Below, piece by piece: positions 12,863-22,105 of a stretch of DNA of 64,000 bases. Position numbers and translations under genes: made by a program. Position 1 is the first letter of the stretch. Every line of letters starts with the position of its first letter. Source of the stretch: Salticus scenicus (taxonomy: Eukaryota > Arthropoda > Arachnida > Araneae > Salticidae); contig OZ005648.1 in NCBI GenBank assembly GCA_963930645.1, positions 195,521,304 to 195,585,303 on the forward strand, in the 5' to 3' direction. The notes below the pieces were generated by a model that did not search any database, was not told the origin of the DNA, and saw only the letters and a program-made list of their open reading frames with translations.

Positions 12863-13583
12863 GTCCAAAAAATATTTACAACACCATTTATAAAAATCAT
12901 TTACAATTGTATTTTAATTACTTAAATTTATTTTTAAAAAAATCGTTACTTCTAGACAAAATTGATTTTAATGCATTAATATTAGTCTTATATACTAAAA
13001 TAGTCTTATATATACTAAATTAGTCTTATATACAAATTACTTTTAAAACTTGATACACTTTACAGAACGAAAATTTTATTCTCTTTCCAAAGATGTTTAA
13101 TCTTTCAAACAAAGTAACAATATTTTTAAGATGTTATCTCTGTTTGATTTTACTTAAAGCAAAAATATCTTAAAAGTAAAAAAGAAAATAGATACACTTC
13201 AAAAAATTCTATACTTCGAAAATTTTATAACCTACAGAAGACAAAGAAAACTAAGATCAGGTTTTCAACTTGATTAATGTATGTTTGGCTGTCTAAACCC
13301 ATTGGATACGGCACGTAAAATGTGACGTCAAAAGAAATATAATGTGTTTCACTATCATTCATTAATACGCATTTTTAGTTACATTAGATTTAGAAGGATT
13401 TCGATGTAGGTTTTAGAAAGTAATCGTAAGACACGTGATGTGATTTGATGAAATAAAACTCAATTTCAAAAAATTTAAGACGAATGAAAATTCTCATATA
13501 AATATATATATATATATATCGATAAAATGAAATAGTTTTTGTCTTTAAATAAGTAAAAAGGCAATGAAGAGATAATTGTGATT
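12411..13583. other. AT-rich non-coding DNA
   Basis: No gene seen. Poly-A near 12780 and poly-T at about 12835-12862, a short direct repeat of TAGTCTTATATAC around 12985-13035, and a (TA)n patch at about 13500-13520. Confidence 0.5.
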
Positions 13584-13585
13584 TA

Positions 13586-13799
13586 CAGTCGGTAAAAAAG
13601 TATCCAAACACTAGCAAAAATTCGTATATAAAAAAAGTAGAGTTAATGCTGCGTTGTTAATTAAATCCTTGTCGAATCATGCTCTTAGTCAGTCTAAGAA
13701 CACGATTCGACACGGATTTATTTAACAAAACAGTATTAACTCTATTTTTTTTTTATATAGGAATTCTTGCTAGTGCTCGGATACTTTTGTTACCGACTG
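13586..13799. mobile_element. CAGTCGG-family MITE, copy 1 (214 bp)
   Basis: Inverted ends CAGTCGGTAAAAAAGTATCC and CAGTCGGTAACAAAAGTATC (read inward from each side), flanked by TA on both sides. The whole element is almost a palindrome: the AATCCTTGTCGAATCATG arm pairs with CACGATTCGACACGGATT. TA target duplication and short inverted ends point to the Tc1/mariner superfamily. Relatives at 32700, 54335 and 60042. Confidence 0.8.
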
Positions 13800-14778
13800 T
13801 ACTTCTTCAAATAAAAAGTAAAAAAAAAAAAAAAAAAATCCCATTATATAATACTTTGTAGATTATTTTTTATTTTAGATTATGTTTACTAATATTCCGT
13901 TATTCTTTATAAAAATATTTTTTTTTTTCATATTTTTATTTATTTATTATTATTTTTTTAAATATTTATTGTGATCAGATTTCTATATTTTATCCTTAAA
14001 ATTGGGTTCTTGGTTGCTCCTTACATAGCATCGATTTCCACTAGAGGATAGAATGTTCCTGAGAGTATGCGAATACGCTTGAAAAAGAATATCCAGATTT
14101 GAGAAGTTCTTATCTAAAAGATATTGTCAAAACTTTTAAAGGTGCATAATATCTACTGTTAAAAATTCTGCTTATGTTGGAAAACATTAAACTAGAAGTA
14201 TGTTAAACATGTTTTTAATCTGAAAAAAAAAAAAAAATCTGAATTTTTCTTTTTTTTTAATGAAAGCTTTTAGAAAAATATAAATTTCAATTACATACTT
14301 TAGCAGAATCGTAAATGTAAACATAGTCCGTTTCTATAGTCTGTATATAAGCTGTAATTTGTACTTACCTATAAACAAAAAGCTAAAAAAATAATGTTAA
14401 AAAAAATTTTTGTGTTGTTTTGCTTTTTGTTATTGATGCAAAAAGTACAAAATTATCGTCTAAAATACTTGTAAAATTTCGTGATTTACTTTCTTATTAA
14501 GTTAATGAGTTACGTATTAATTCTATCTCAAAGTTTATGACTGTAAAAGCTATCGCATATTTTAGTCAATAAGTAAGTTCAACTTTTTAAAAAGTAAAAG
14601 TAATTAAATGTAGCTTTTTTACTTTATTAAAAAAACTGGCTGTTATACTAGATCTCTTGTCAGTGAGAAATGTGAAAAGAAATTTGTTTTATAGTAGGGG
14701 TGGGGATTTGGTATAAAATCAGTCCAGACAATCAAATATTTGTGATTTAAAAAAAAAATATATATATATATATATATA
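13800..14778. other. AT-rich non-coding DNA
   Basis: No gene seen. Poly-A near 13823-13837, poly-T near 13920, and a (TA)n tract at about 14757-14778 that abuts the next DNA element. Confidence 0.5.
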
Positions 14779-15229
14779 CACTGGTTCTCATAATTATAAG
14801 GACACCCGTTTTTCTATATTAACTAAACACTGAACACTATTATTTAATCAAATATATATATATTTTTAATTTGAATTTAATTAATAGACTATATTTAAAA
14901 AGTTTTATCGTTTTTCTATCTTAAAAAACTTTAAATACGGTCAAAAAGATGATTTTTCAGGTGTTCGCAATTATACGGACAGCTCGAATCTTAGTAATTT
15001 TTTTCAGTTATTCTTTAAATTAATATTTTATGGGGTCTCTTTTTAGGTTGAAGCAGTCAGACATTCTCTCTGATACATATATATACGGGTTTTTTTTTTT
15101 TTTTATATTCAGTTTCAATACCATTTCATACAGTATGGATGATAATCGTAATACATTTAAGCCATTTAAAATTGCTTTCCACTTGCATGCACTTTTCTAA
15201 TATGATAAAATAAGTTTTTTTTTTTTTTA

Positions 15230-15670
15230 ACTTTGAAGCCATTGGAAAGGAAATAATACAGAAGTTTCTTTCTTCAAACTATTTCCTATTGCTCTAGAAC
15301 TAGAGCAAAAATGTAAGTCTTGTTGAAAAAAATATTATTACCCCCAAAATCTAACAAAAATCTGAGAATTCCACGTTTAAAATTTGCGGATATTCTCTTT
15401 ATGTTCATAACAATAGAAAAAATTACTTAATTCATTCTGCCTTCAGTAGAAACAGCTACCCAGAGCACCATAGATCCACCTTTAAAATGCCCGATTCATA
15501 TCTGCCTTTAAAAAATCTGCCCTGTCTTTCGCTATCTTCAGATCGTGCAAGTAACTGTTAAAATCACTTGGTTAATCAAGAATAAAATAATTTTCATCCG
15601 TCAATGCAACATTTTACCATTTAATATTGTCTTTATTCAACTTTAACACAGACGTTTTTCCCCCATTAAA
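15230..15670 (-). pseudogene. Tc1-like transposase relic, C-terminal half
   Basis: On the minus strand, with several stops and frame changes, the reading contains TDENYFILD (15576-15602, first catalytic Asp region), a GG-S-MVLW-like stretch (15458-15480) and FFQQD (second catalytic Asp, around 15317-15328). The gap between the two Asp motifs is about 92 codons, as in Tc1/mariner DDE transposases. The reading begins abruptly at 15670, where the large insertion starts. It is non-functional. Confidence 0.65.
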
Positions 15671-15676
15671 TGCCTA

Positions 15677-15912
15677 CCCAAGTAGCACCGGAACGTTCTT
15701 TGGACGTCTAATAACGGTTACAATAGTTCAAACACCGCGTTTCGTGTCAAAAGAACGTCCCATTAGACATTCAAAAATTGTATTATTTAGAACGTTCTAA
15801 AAAAGTGTGCATTGTACCTTCCATAAAACGTAAAATTTCAGTTCTATACAAAACGTTTAAATGTAACACCGTCATGAAACGTTCTGTCTCAGTGCGATTA
15901 TTACGAACATGA
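15677..15912 (+). repeat. Left GAACGTTC-rich terminal array
   Basis: Contains GGAACGTTCTTTGGACGTC, AGAACGTTCTA, GAAACGTTCTG and related units. The palindromic core AACGTTC recurs at irregular spacing, which could be binding sites for a transposase. Pairs in inverted orientation with 29560-29914. Confidence 0.55.
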
Positions 15913-15934
15913 CAATATGCCCAGATTCAGTTTT

Positions 15935-16135
15935 GATTTCGTAATATTCATTGAGTGTTGGTGCCCTCCTTGGAAATCATTCTAAGAATGCCTAACACTT
16001 ATTTACGCGAGTTTCAAAGAAAATCACGGAAAACTCCGAAAACCTATGTCGAAGAGCGCGACCAGGAATCGAAACCAACACTTCCCGTCTATAAAGTTCG
16101 AGAGTAGAACCACGCGGTCACTAATACTCATCGGA
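15935..16135 (-). repeat. tRNA-derived SINE (minus strand)
   Basis: On the minus strand the head holds GTGACCGCGTGGTTCTACTC (A-box-like region) and GGTTTCGATTCCT at 16063-16075, a good Pol III B box. The spacing of about 40 bp matches a tRNA body. A non-tRNA tail of about 110 bp follows. The sequence does not fold as an intact tRNA, so it is a SINE rather than a gene. Confidence 0.5.
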
Positions 16136-16156
16136 AAAATACAAAAATGAGTTTTT

Positions 16157-16386
16157 TTTTTTTTCTTTTTTTTTAGCATAATTTAAAATTTTTATTATAT
16201 TTTATTTATGATTGTATTTAAGTTAGAATGTTACTGATAGATTATCAATATTGATAATGTTTTTAAATTAATTTTTTTTCTTTTTTTTTAGCATAATTTA
16301 AAATTTTTATTATATTTTATTTATGATTGTATTTAAGTTAGAATGTTACTGATAGATTATCAATATTGATAATGTTTTTAAATCAT
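16157..16386. repeat. Perfect 115-bp tandem duplication
   Basis: The unit beginning TTTTTTTTC and running through AGCATAATTTAAAATTTTTA to AATGTTTTTAAAT occurs twice in direct orientation at a period of 115 bp, with no mismatch seen. It lies directly upstream of the LTR element. Confidence 0.85.
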
Positions 16387-16471
16387 TACTCTGTTTAATT
16401 GTTCAGTTTTTTTTTTTTAACTCTAAATTTTATTTATTAAATTTTAATAAAAGAATATTATTTAATATATA

Positions 16472-17386
16472 TGTCATGCAACCAACCACTCCTAAGTTTA
16501 TTTTATGCAACCAACCACCCTTGGAAGCCGCCGTGAGCGAGAGAAGGTATTTTCGCAGAGAGAGAGACTTTGGCCTTCGGCCTGAAACGTAGGGTGCAAT
16601 TGGCGCGCCCGAGTCACGGATTTATTCCGTAGGTTTATTCTTATTATTACATGAGTACATGGGTACTCATATGTATATAAATTTCTCACTGTATATATTC
16701 ATCTTGGGGTCCCTGGCCCCGGGCTGCCACTCAGGTAGCTGGGAGCTAGTTGCGGCAGTCGGCCTCACCGCCAAGTGGTGACCCTGGATAGCCGGCTATG
16801 CCGGTGAACTAACGAGGTCGGCGTGGCCGAGAAGCATGCCGGGTGGACTGATGTTCCCCCGCGTCCACTGTGCTCTATGCCTTTGTGGCCTGGGGGTTTT
16901 CAACCACTCGTCGCTCGTAAAATAATAGGTGATGTGTTATGTTGCGGGTGCCTTGGTGGCACGAGGAGCCAGGGTTGCTCTACTTGTAATCTGTCACCTA
17001 CTCTTCACCGCCAGGCCTTGTTCCTCTAATAGGCTCAAGTGGATTTTCCTGGCACCCGGCCTAGCACACCCGCCGGAGAGCAGCTAGTTGCTCAATGCGA
17101 GATTCGTGGGTCTTCCCTTCCCGCGGACTTCTCCCGGGCCCGTGCCCCTGTCCGCGGGCTCGCTGGAGAGTTAGATACTGGTTTCGGCGGGGGGGTGGCC
17201 TTGGTCATGACTCTAAACCGAAAGGTGAGTCGCCCTCCTTGCCTGTGTTCTGTTCTGTTCTGTTCTGTTCTGTTATGTTATGTATATATTCATCTTCATG
17301 TTTGATTTAATATTAATTAATTAAAGAGCTAATTTTATACAAGAGGAAATTTTCTGTTCTCAAGTGTCAACACTCGGTACATCACA
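16472..17386 (+). repeat. 5' LTR (915 bp, enlarged by an insertion)
   Basis: Matches the 3' LTR at both ends, but holds an additional 576-bp retroposon plus 15-bp duplication after 16705; without it the LTR would be about 324 bp. The unit ATGCAACCAACCAC is repeated near the start (16471 and about 16505). A TATATAA box lies at 16674-16680, so the insertion falls about 30 bp downstream of it, at or near the expected transcription start. Confidence 0.92.
16706..17281 (+). mobile_element. GC-rich retroposon inserted in 5' LTR
   Basis: A 576-bp block beginning GGGGTCCCTGGCCCCGGG and ending with (TTCTG)n then TGTTATGTTAT. It is flanked by the 15-bp direct repeat GTATATATTCATCTT (16691-16705 and 17282-17296), which is single in the 3' LTR. 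A long target duplication and a simple-repeat 3' tail are hallmarks of target-primed reverse transcription, so this is a SINE or a short LINE-derived element. GTGGCCGAGAAGC near 16825 resembles a Pol III A box, but I see no good B box. No coding frame is supported. GC content is far above the surroundings. Confidence 0.8.
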
Positions 17387-17522
17387 GCACGCTCTGCAAA
17401 CGTCGTACCAGAGTATAGTGTTCTCAGAAAGGATAATATAAATTCCATGGACGCAATATATAAAGGTGAGAAATTCATGTTATTTTATGGTGATAGGATA
17501 GGAATTAACATTTTAAATAGCA
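17387..17522 (+). other. Leader between 5' LTR and gag
   Basis: 136 bp. A tRNA primer site normally begins with TGG within a few bases of the LTR. Here the LTR is followed by GCACGCTCTGCAAACG, with no TGG until about 17449, so the priming tRNA is not obvious. Confidence 0.5.
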
Positions 17523-18074
17523 ATGTTTAAAAGTGTTACGAAGGCCGATCTACTTGCCGTTTTGCAAGAGTTAGGGGAACAAGCTGACTCTAATTTAAAG
17601 GTAGTGGAATTAAAAGATTTATTGTTAAAATCTAAAGAATACATTAAAGATAAAGAATTTGTGAGTGAATTTTTAGCAACCACAGTTGCGCAAAGAAAGG
17701 AATCGGAAGAAATAAATCGTTTGAGTTTGTTAAAGCAAACCGAAAGTAACGATGATGTGTTGCATAATCCTAGTAACTCAGAAAATATATTATCATTAGA
17801 TAAGCTTTTGAAAGCTATATTAACTTTGGTAATACCAGTACCTAAAAAGAATGAACCATGGAATCTTTTTTTCGATTCCATTGAAAGAGCTTTTAAGCAT
17901 AAAAATGTACCTAAAGAATATAAATCGGAGATTTTACTGAAAGTAATTGGCGATAAAGCCGTGAATATTCTGATTTATGTAAGCGAAGAAGAATTAAAGA
18001 ACTATGAGAAAATTAAGTCATTAATTCTAAAAGAATATGAAACCATCCCCTTTTACTTGTTTAGAAAATTTTAA
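17523..18074 (+). CDS. gag, N-terminal part
   Basis: A 183-codon frame from the first plausible start codon after the leader. The N-terminal 70 residues are charged and helical, resembling a matrix-like region. From about residue 115 the sequence (PWNLFFDSIERAF, then SEILLKVIGDKAV) looks like the first half of a Gypsy-type capsid domain. It ends at 18074 after a stretch that no longer matches a capsid. The second half of the capsid domain is in the +1 frame starting near 18050, so the domain is cut by one extra base, probably in the C4/T4 run at 18047-18054. Function: forms the particle that packages element RNA. Confidence 0.75.
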   Translation: MFKSVTKADLLAVLQELGEQADSNLKVVELKDLLLKSKEYIKDKEFVSEFLATTVAQRKESEEINRLSLLKQTESNDDVLHNPSNSENILSLDKLLKAILTLVIPVPKKNEPWNLFFDSIERAFKHKNVPKEYKSEILLKVIGDKAVNILIYVSEEELKNYEKIKSLILKEYETIPFYLFRKF

Positions 18075-19260
18075 GAAAGCTACAAGAATATCTGGGGAGA
18101 CACACCAGCAGTTTGCTTCTCGTTTAAGGTCCAGTTGGCTCCATTATTGTAAAATTCGAAATGTAAATGATTTTGAGTCGTTAGTAGATTTGATTATATC
18201 TGATAAAATATTTGAAAATATAGATAAGGATCTGGCAATGCATGCTGCAATCACACAGGGTGAAGATTGGTTACGCCCAGAACAATTAGCTAAGACGTGT
18301 GATATATATTTCACTGCTAAAGGTAGATCATTTGAGGAAACAAAATATGAAAAACGCGTCTATCGTGAAACAGTCACAGAAAACCATAAAAAATTCGTCC
18401 CACCTCCATTGAGAAAATATTCTTCTAATAATGAGAGTAAATATTCTTTTAAGCGGGAGTGTTATATTTGCTCTGATATTTCTCATGTAGCTAAAGATTG
18501 TCCGAATCGTAGAAACAGATTCGATAAAATTAATAAACAAAGTGAGGAAATAAAAAAATCTAAAAGTAACGCACAAGCGACAGAGAAAAAATCTGTAGTG
18601 ACCCACGTAATGTCGGAACATTTACAGAAATGTGAAAAATCGGAAAAATTTAATTTATACCCCTTACAAAAGGTTAATATTTATATCGAAGGTAAACAAA
18701 TTCCTTCAATTATCGACTCAGGTACTGAGATTTGTGTTCTAAATAGCGCCCTAATTCCTGATCTTCACATTGAAAGCAAAGGCAAAATTCTGTTAGAATC
18801 TGCATTTCGAGAAATAGTTGAGGCGAGATTAGCTGTAATTTCAGTCTATTATAAAAATCCTAACAGCTGTATATTTACACACGCGGATTCATTATTTGCA
18901 ATAACTGACAAATTAAATGTTCCATGTTTAATCACTCCACACTTCTATGATACATTAGTAAATCAGAAAGAAATATTAAATGATTTGTTTATTCAAGAAA
19001 ATTCTAATACGCTGTTGGCGCCGCAAAATGTTTATAAGGCAGGAAATGAAAGTAATTTAAATGAGTCATCGCTGTTACATATCGAAAATGAATGTAGTAA
19101 TCAAAAAATAATTTCGGGAGAGGATAATACATTATTTAAGAGTGATGTTTTTTCGAGGTCAAACGAAATGCAAGGTTTGATTAATAAAAAAGAAACTAGT
19201 TCACATAATTACCCATCGCAATTGATAAATAAAAAAAAATATCGTTGCTTCAATAAATAA
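18037..19260 (+). CDS. gag C-terminal part with zinc knuckle, and protease
   Basis: Frame +1 relative to the preceding segment; the Met at 18037 is not a natural start. Residues counted from it: second half of capsid (NFKKATRISGETHQQFASRL, about 11-95), a basic linker, a CCHC knuckle C142-x2-C145-x4-H150-x4-C155, then an aspartic protease with active site DSGT at 227-230 (IPSIIDSGTEICVLNS). The tail from about residue 300 is unassigned. The frame ends at 19258-19260, shortly after an A9 run (19231-19239); the pol frame is open from 19229, so a one-base shift in that run joins protease to pol. Roles: nucleic acid binding and polyprotein cleavage. Confidence 0.8.
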   Translation: MKPSPFTCLENFKKATRISGETHQQFASRLRSSWLHYCKIRNVNDFESLVDLIISDKIFENIDKDLAMHAAITQGEDWLRPEQLAKTCDIYFTAKGRSFEETKYEKRVYRETVTENHKKFVPPPLRKYSSNNESKYSFKRECYICSDISHVAKDCPNRRNRFDKINKQSEEIKKSKSNAQATEKKSVVTHVMSEHLQKCEKSEKFNLYPLQKVNIYIEGKQIPSIIDSGTEICVLNSALIPDLHIESKGKILLESAFREIVEARLAVISVYYKNPNSCIFTHADSLFAITDKLNVPCLITPHFYDTLVNQKEILNDLFIQENSNTLLAPQNVYKAGNESNLNESSLLHIENECSNQKIISGEDNTLFKSDVFSRSNEMQGLINKKETSSHNYPSQLINKKKYRCFNK

Positions 19261-19285
19261 TAGCAATTCAGAGGCAGCTGTTTAC

Positions 19286-22105
19286 TTGATTTCGAATAAA
19301 GAAAAAGTGATTAACTTGCCAAAGGATAATCAAATTGAAAATAGAGAACGGGAGAACGCACAAAACAATGTTAATAATTTATCTGATGCTAGTAGATTTA
19401 GGGAAAAGCAGCGAGAATGCTTATCGTTACAAACTGCTTTTAAAGAAGCGGAGTTAAAGAAAAATAATTATTTTCTTAAATACGATATATTATTCCATAA
19501 AGATAAAATATGTGGAGAAACAGTAGATCAATTAGTCTTACCTTTGAGTTATCGAGAAAGTGTTTTAAAATTAGCTCATGACTCAATCTTCGGGAATCAT
19601 TTAGGGATGTGGAAAACAAAAGAGAGAATAAAACTATCATTTTATTGGCCTAACCTAATAAGAGATGTACAAAATTTCTGTAAAACTTGCGAAAAATGTC
19701 AGTTGAGGAGTCCGGAAAAAACGTCCGATAAAATACCTATAACGCCTGTGGTACGTCCTCCTTATCCTTTTCATACAGTGAGTGTCGATTTAATTGGAGA
19801 GATTGCGCCACCCTCAGGTAGAAAACATAAATATTGTCTTTGTCTAATTGACCAACATTCGAGATGGCCCGAAGTCATACCTTTAAGAAGCCTTTCGGCT
19901 AAGGTCACGTGTGATGCACTTTTAGAAATATTTATGCGTACAGGAATCCCAGAAATGATATGTAGTGATCAAGGCACTAATTTTACGTCTCAATTAACAC
20001 AAGAGTTTAAGAAAAGATTAGGAGTAAGTCCTCGTTTCTCAACTCCAGCTTACCCTGCCTCGAATGGGCTTGTTGAAAAATTTAACCGTGTACTTAAACA
20101 AATGCTTCATCATGTAATACGAACTGACCCTGTAAATTGGGATAGACACATTCCGTATTTACTTTTCGCGTATCGCGAAGTTCCTAACTGTACAACAGGA
20201 GTTTCTCCATTTAAGCTTATGTATGGGCGCGAAGCTAGAGGTCCATTAGCAGTATTAAAATCAACATGGTCAGGAGAAATCCCTTTACCTCTCAATTTAA
20301 GTAATACAGCTGTAGATTACTTACAAGAATTAAAAATTAAATTAGAGAATGCTGCCGATTTAGCATCTTTAACTGCTGCGGAAAAGCAAGAAGCGTATGC
20401 TCATTATTTTAATCGTCGCAAAGAAATGAAAGAATTCAAAATTGGAGAATTAGTATACTTATTAATTCCGGATTCTACTAATAAATTGTATGCGAGATGG
20501 ACAGGTCCCGGTGAGATTTTAGAAAGAATTAAACCTCACTCGTATAAAGTTAAGTTACCTGACGGTAATATACGACACGTACATGTAAATAAGATAAGAA
20601 AATTCCATGTTAGAGCACAAACGGTAGGTGTAATTTTTGAAGATGACTGTGAATTCGGAGAAATCCACCCAACCCCTATTAAGGAAAATAAAACTGACTT
20701 TGATGTGGACATTAGTCATTTAGGAAAGGAGAAACAAACAGAATTGCTCGAACTTTTGCATAAGCATGTACCATTATTTTCGGGTAAAGTTCAAGTTGCT
20801 AATGTTGGAGAACATAAAATTCGTCTAATGCCATGTACTGAAAGAAAAAAGCCTTATGTGTATAGAATACCCGAATCACTTAAACCTGAAGTTGACAGAC
20901 AAATAGAAGAATTAGAAAGCTTAGGTCTTATTGAGCCGAGTGAAGACGAAATAGCTTATCCAGTAGTGTGCGTAGCTAAGAAGGATGGAAGTGTACGATT
21001 ATGTATCGATTTTCGTTTGCTCAACTCGGTAACCAAATCTTTTGATTACCCTATGGAGAACATTACAGACTTAATTAATGAAGTCGGTCGTGCACATGTT
21101 ATTACTTGTTTAGATGTGTTAAAAGGATATTGGGAAATTTCCTTAGAAGAGAAAAGTCGTGATTTTACGTCTTTCAAGACACACCGTTTTCAATATCGCT
21201 GCAAGGTAATGCCCTTCGGATTACGAAATGCGGCTGCAAGTTTTCAGAAAATAATGAATGAAGCTCTGAATGAACATCGCGAATATTGCAAAGCATATCT
21301 CGATGATATCGCGATTTTTTCTAATGATTGGAAATCACATCTTATACATTTAGATGAAATTTTAACTGAGCTAACTGAACTAAAATTTACCGTAAATGTT
21401 AAAAAATGTGTATTGTGCAGATCAGAGATTAAATATCTAGGCCATGTAATAGGATCTGGACGACATCAACCTGATCCTGAAAAGTTACTTGCTATTGAAA
21501 ATATTGAATCGCCGAAAACTAAAACAGCTTTAAAAAGCGCTCTTGGTCTTTTTAACTTTTATAGAAGTTACATTAAAGACTATGCTGAAATTGCCAAACC
21601 GTTGACTGATTTAACTAAAAAGAAGGTTCCGGAAAATTTACCGTGGACACAGACGGAAGAGAAAGCATTTCGACAACTTAAAGAAATGTTGTGCGAAGCT
21701 CCTAAGCTTTATACTCCAGATCCAAATAAACCCTTTACCATTCAATGTGATGCCAGTTCCTATAGTGTCGGTGCGTGTCTTTCGCAAAGAGATAATGAAG
21801 GTAATCTACGTCCAATTAGTTTTATTACTCAGAAGCTCACTAATGTACAGTGTAATTGGTCTACTATAGAACGTGAGGCCTATGCTGTAGTATGGTCTAT
21901 AAAGAAATTTGAAAATTATGTTTTCGGAACTCGTATTGAGATTATAACGGACCATAATCCTCTTGTTTATTTACAAAAAAATGCACCTCAATCTGCTAGA
22001 CTCCAAAGATGGGCACTATCTTTAAAAAGATATGATATTTACATATCGCATTGCCCTGGTGCAAAACTGAAAAACGCTGATGGATTGTCGAGACTATGCC
22101 AATAA
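19286..22105 (+). CDS. pol: integrase, then reverse transcriptase and RNase H
   Basis: 939 residues, frame open from 19229, so the Met at 19286 may be internal. Integrase zinc domain H98, H105, C135, C138; catalytic core D168 (VDLIGE), D228 (CSDQGTNF), E264 (GLVEKFNR), a DD35E spacing; GPY/F module at about 404-440 (RWTGPGEIL ... HVNKIRKF). A linker follows, then reverse transcriptase from about 525 with D610 (CLDVLKGYWEI) and YLDD at 671-674, then RNase H with D822 (QCDASSYS), E864 (IEREAYAVVW), D889 (IITDHNPL) and D932 (KNADGLSR), ending a few residues later. All catalytic residues are intact. In ordinary Ty3/Gypsy elements integrase comes last; here it is first, as in Gmr1-type elements. 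Confidence 0.95.
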   Translation: MISNKEKVINLPKDNQIENRERENAQNNVNNLSDASRFREKQRECLSLQTAFKEAELKKNNYFLKYDILFHKDKICGETVDQLVLPLSYRESVLKLAHDSIFGNHLGMWKTKERIKLSFYWPNLIRDVQNFCKTCEKCQLRSPEKTSDKIPITPVVRPPYPFHTVSVDLIGEIAPPSGRKHKYCLCLIDQHSRWPEVIPLRSLSAKVTCDALLEIFMRTGIPEMICSDQGTNFTSQLTQEFKKRLGVSPRFSTPAYPASNGLVEKFNRVLKQMLHHVIRTDPVNWDRHIPYLLFAYREVPNCTTGVSPFKLMYGREARGPLAVLKSTWSGEIPLPLNLSNTAVDYLQELKIKLENAADLASLTAAEKQEAYAHYFNRRKEMKEFKIGELVYLLIPDSTNKLYARWTGPGEILERIKPHSYKVKLPDGNIRHVHVNKIRKFHVRAQTVGVIFEDDCEFGEIHPTPIKENKTDFDVDISHLGKEKQTELLELLHKHVPLFSGKVQVANVGEHKIRLMPCTERKKPYVYRIPESLKPEVDRQIEELESLGLIEPSEDEIAYPVVCVAKKDGSVRLCIDFRLLNSVTKSFDYPMENITDLINEVGRAHVITCLDVLKGYWEISLEEKSRDFTSFKTHRFQYRCKVMPFGLRNAAASFQKIMNEALNEHREYCKAYLDDIAIFSNDWKSHLIHLDEILTELTELKFTVNVKKCVLCRSEIKYLGHVIGSGRHQPDPEKLLAIENIESPKTKTALKSALGLFNFYRSYIKDYAEIAKPLTDLTKKKVPENLPWTQTEEKAFRQLKEMLCEAPKLYTPDPNKPFTIQCDASSYSVGACLSQRDNEGNLRPISFITQKLTNVQCNWSTIEREAYAVVWSIKKFENYVFGTRIEIITDHNPLVYLQKNAPQSARLQRWALSLKRYDIYISHCPGAKLKNADGLSRLCQ

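Noticed and set aside
16063..16075. tRNA gene on the minus strand
   Set aside because: A good B box is present, but acceptor and anticodon stems do not pair; scored as a SINE.
16823..17310. Three GC-rich open frames
   Set aside because: Chance frames in the GC-rich retroposon in the 5' LTR; no reverse transcriptase or other motif.
18037..18074. Programmed +1 frameshift between gag and the downstream frame
   Set aside because: The overlap falls inside the capsid domain, not at a gag/pol border, so an indel or sequence error is more likely.
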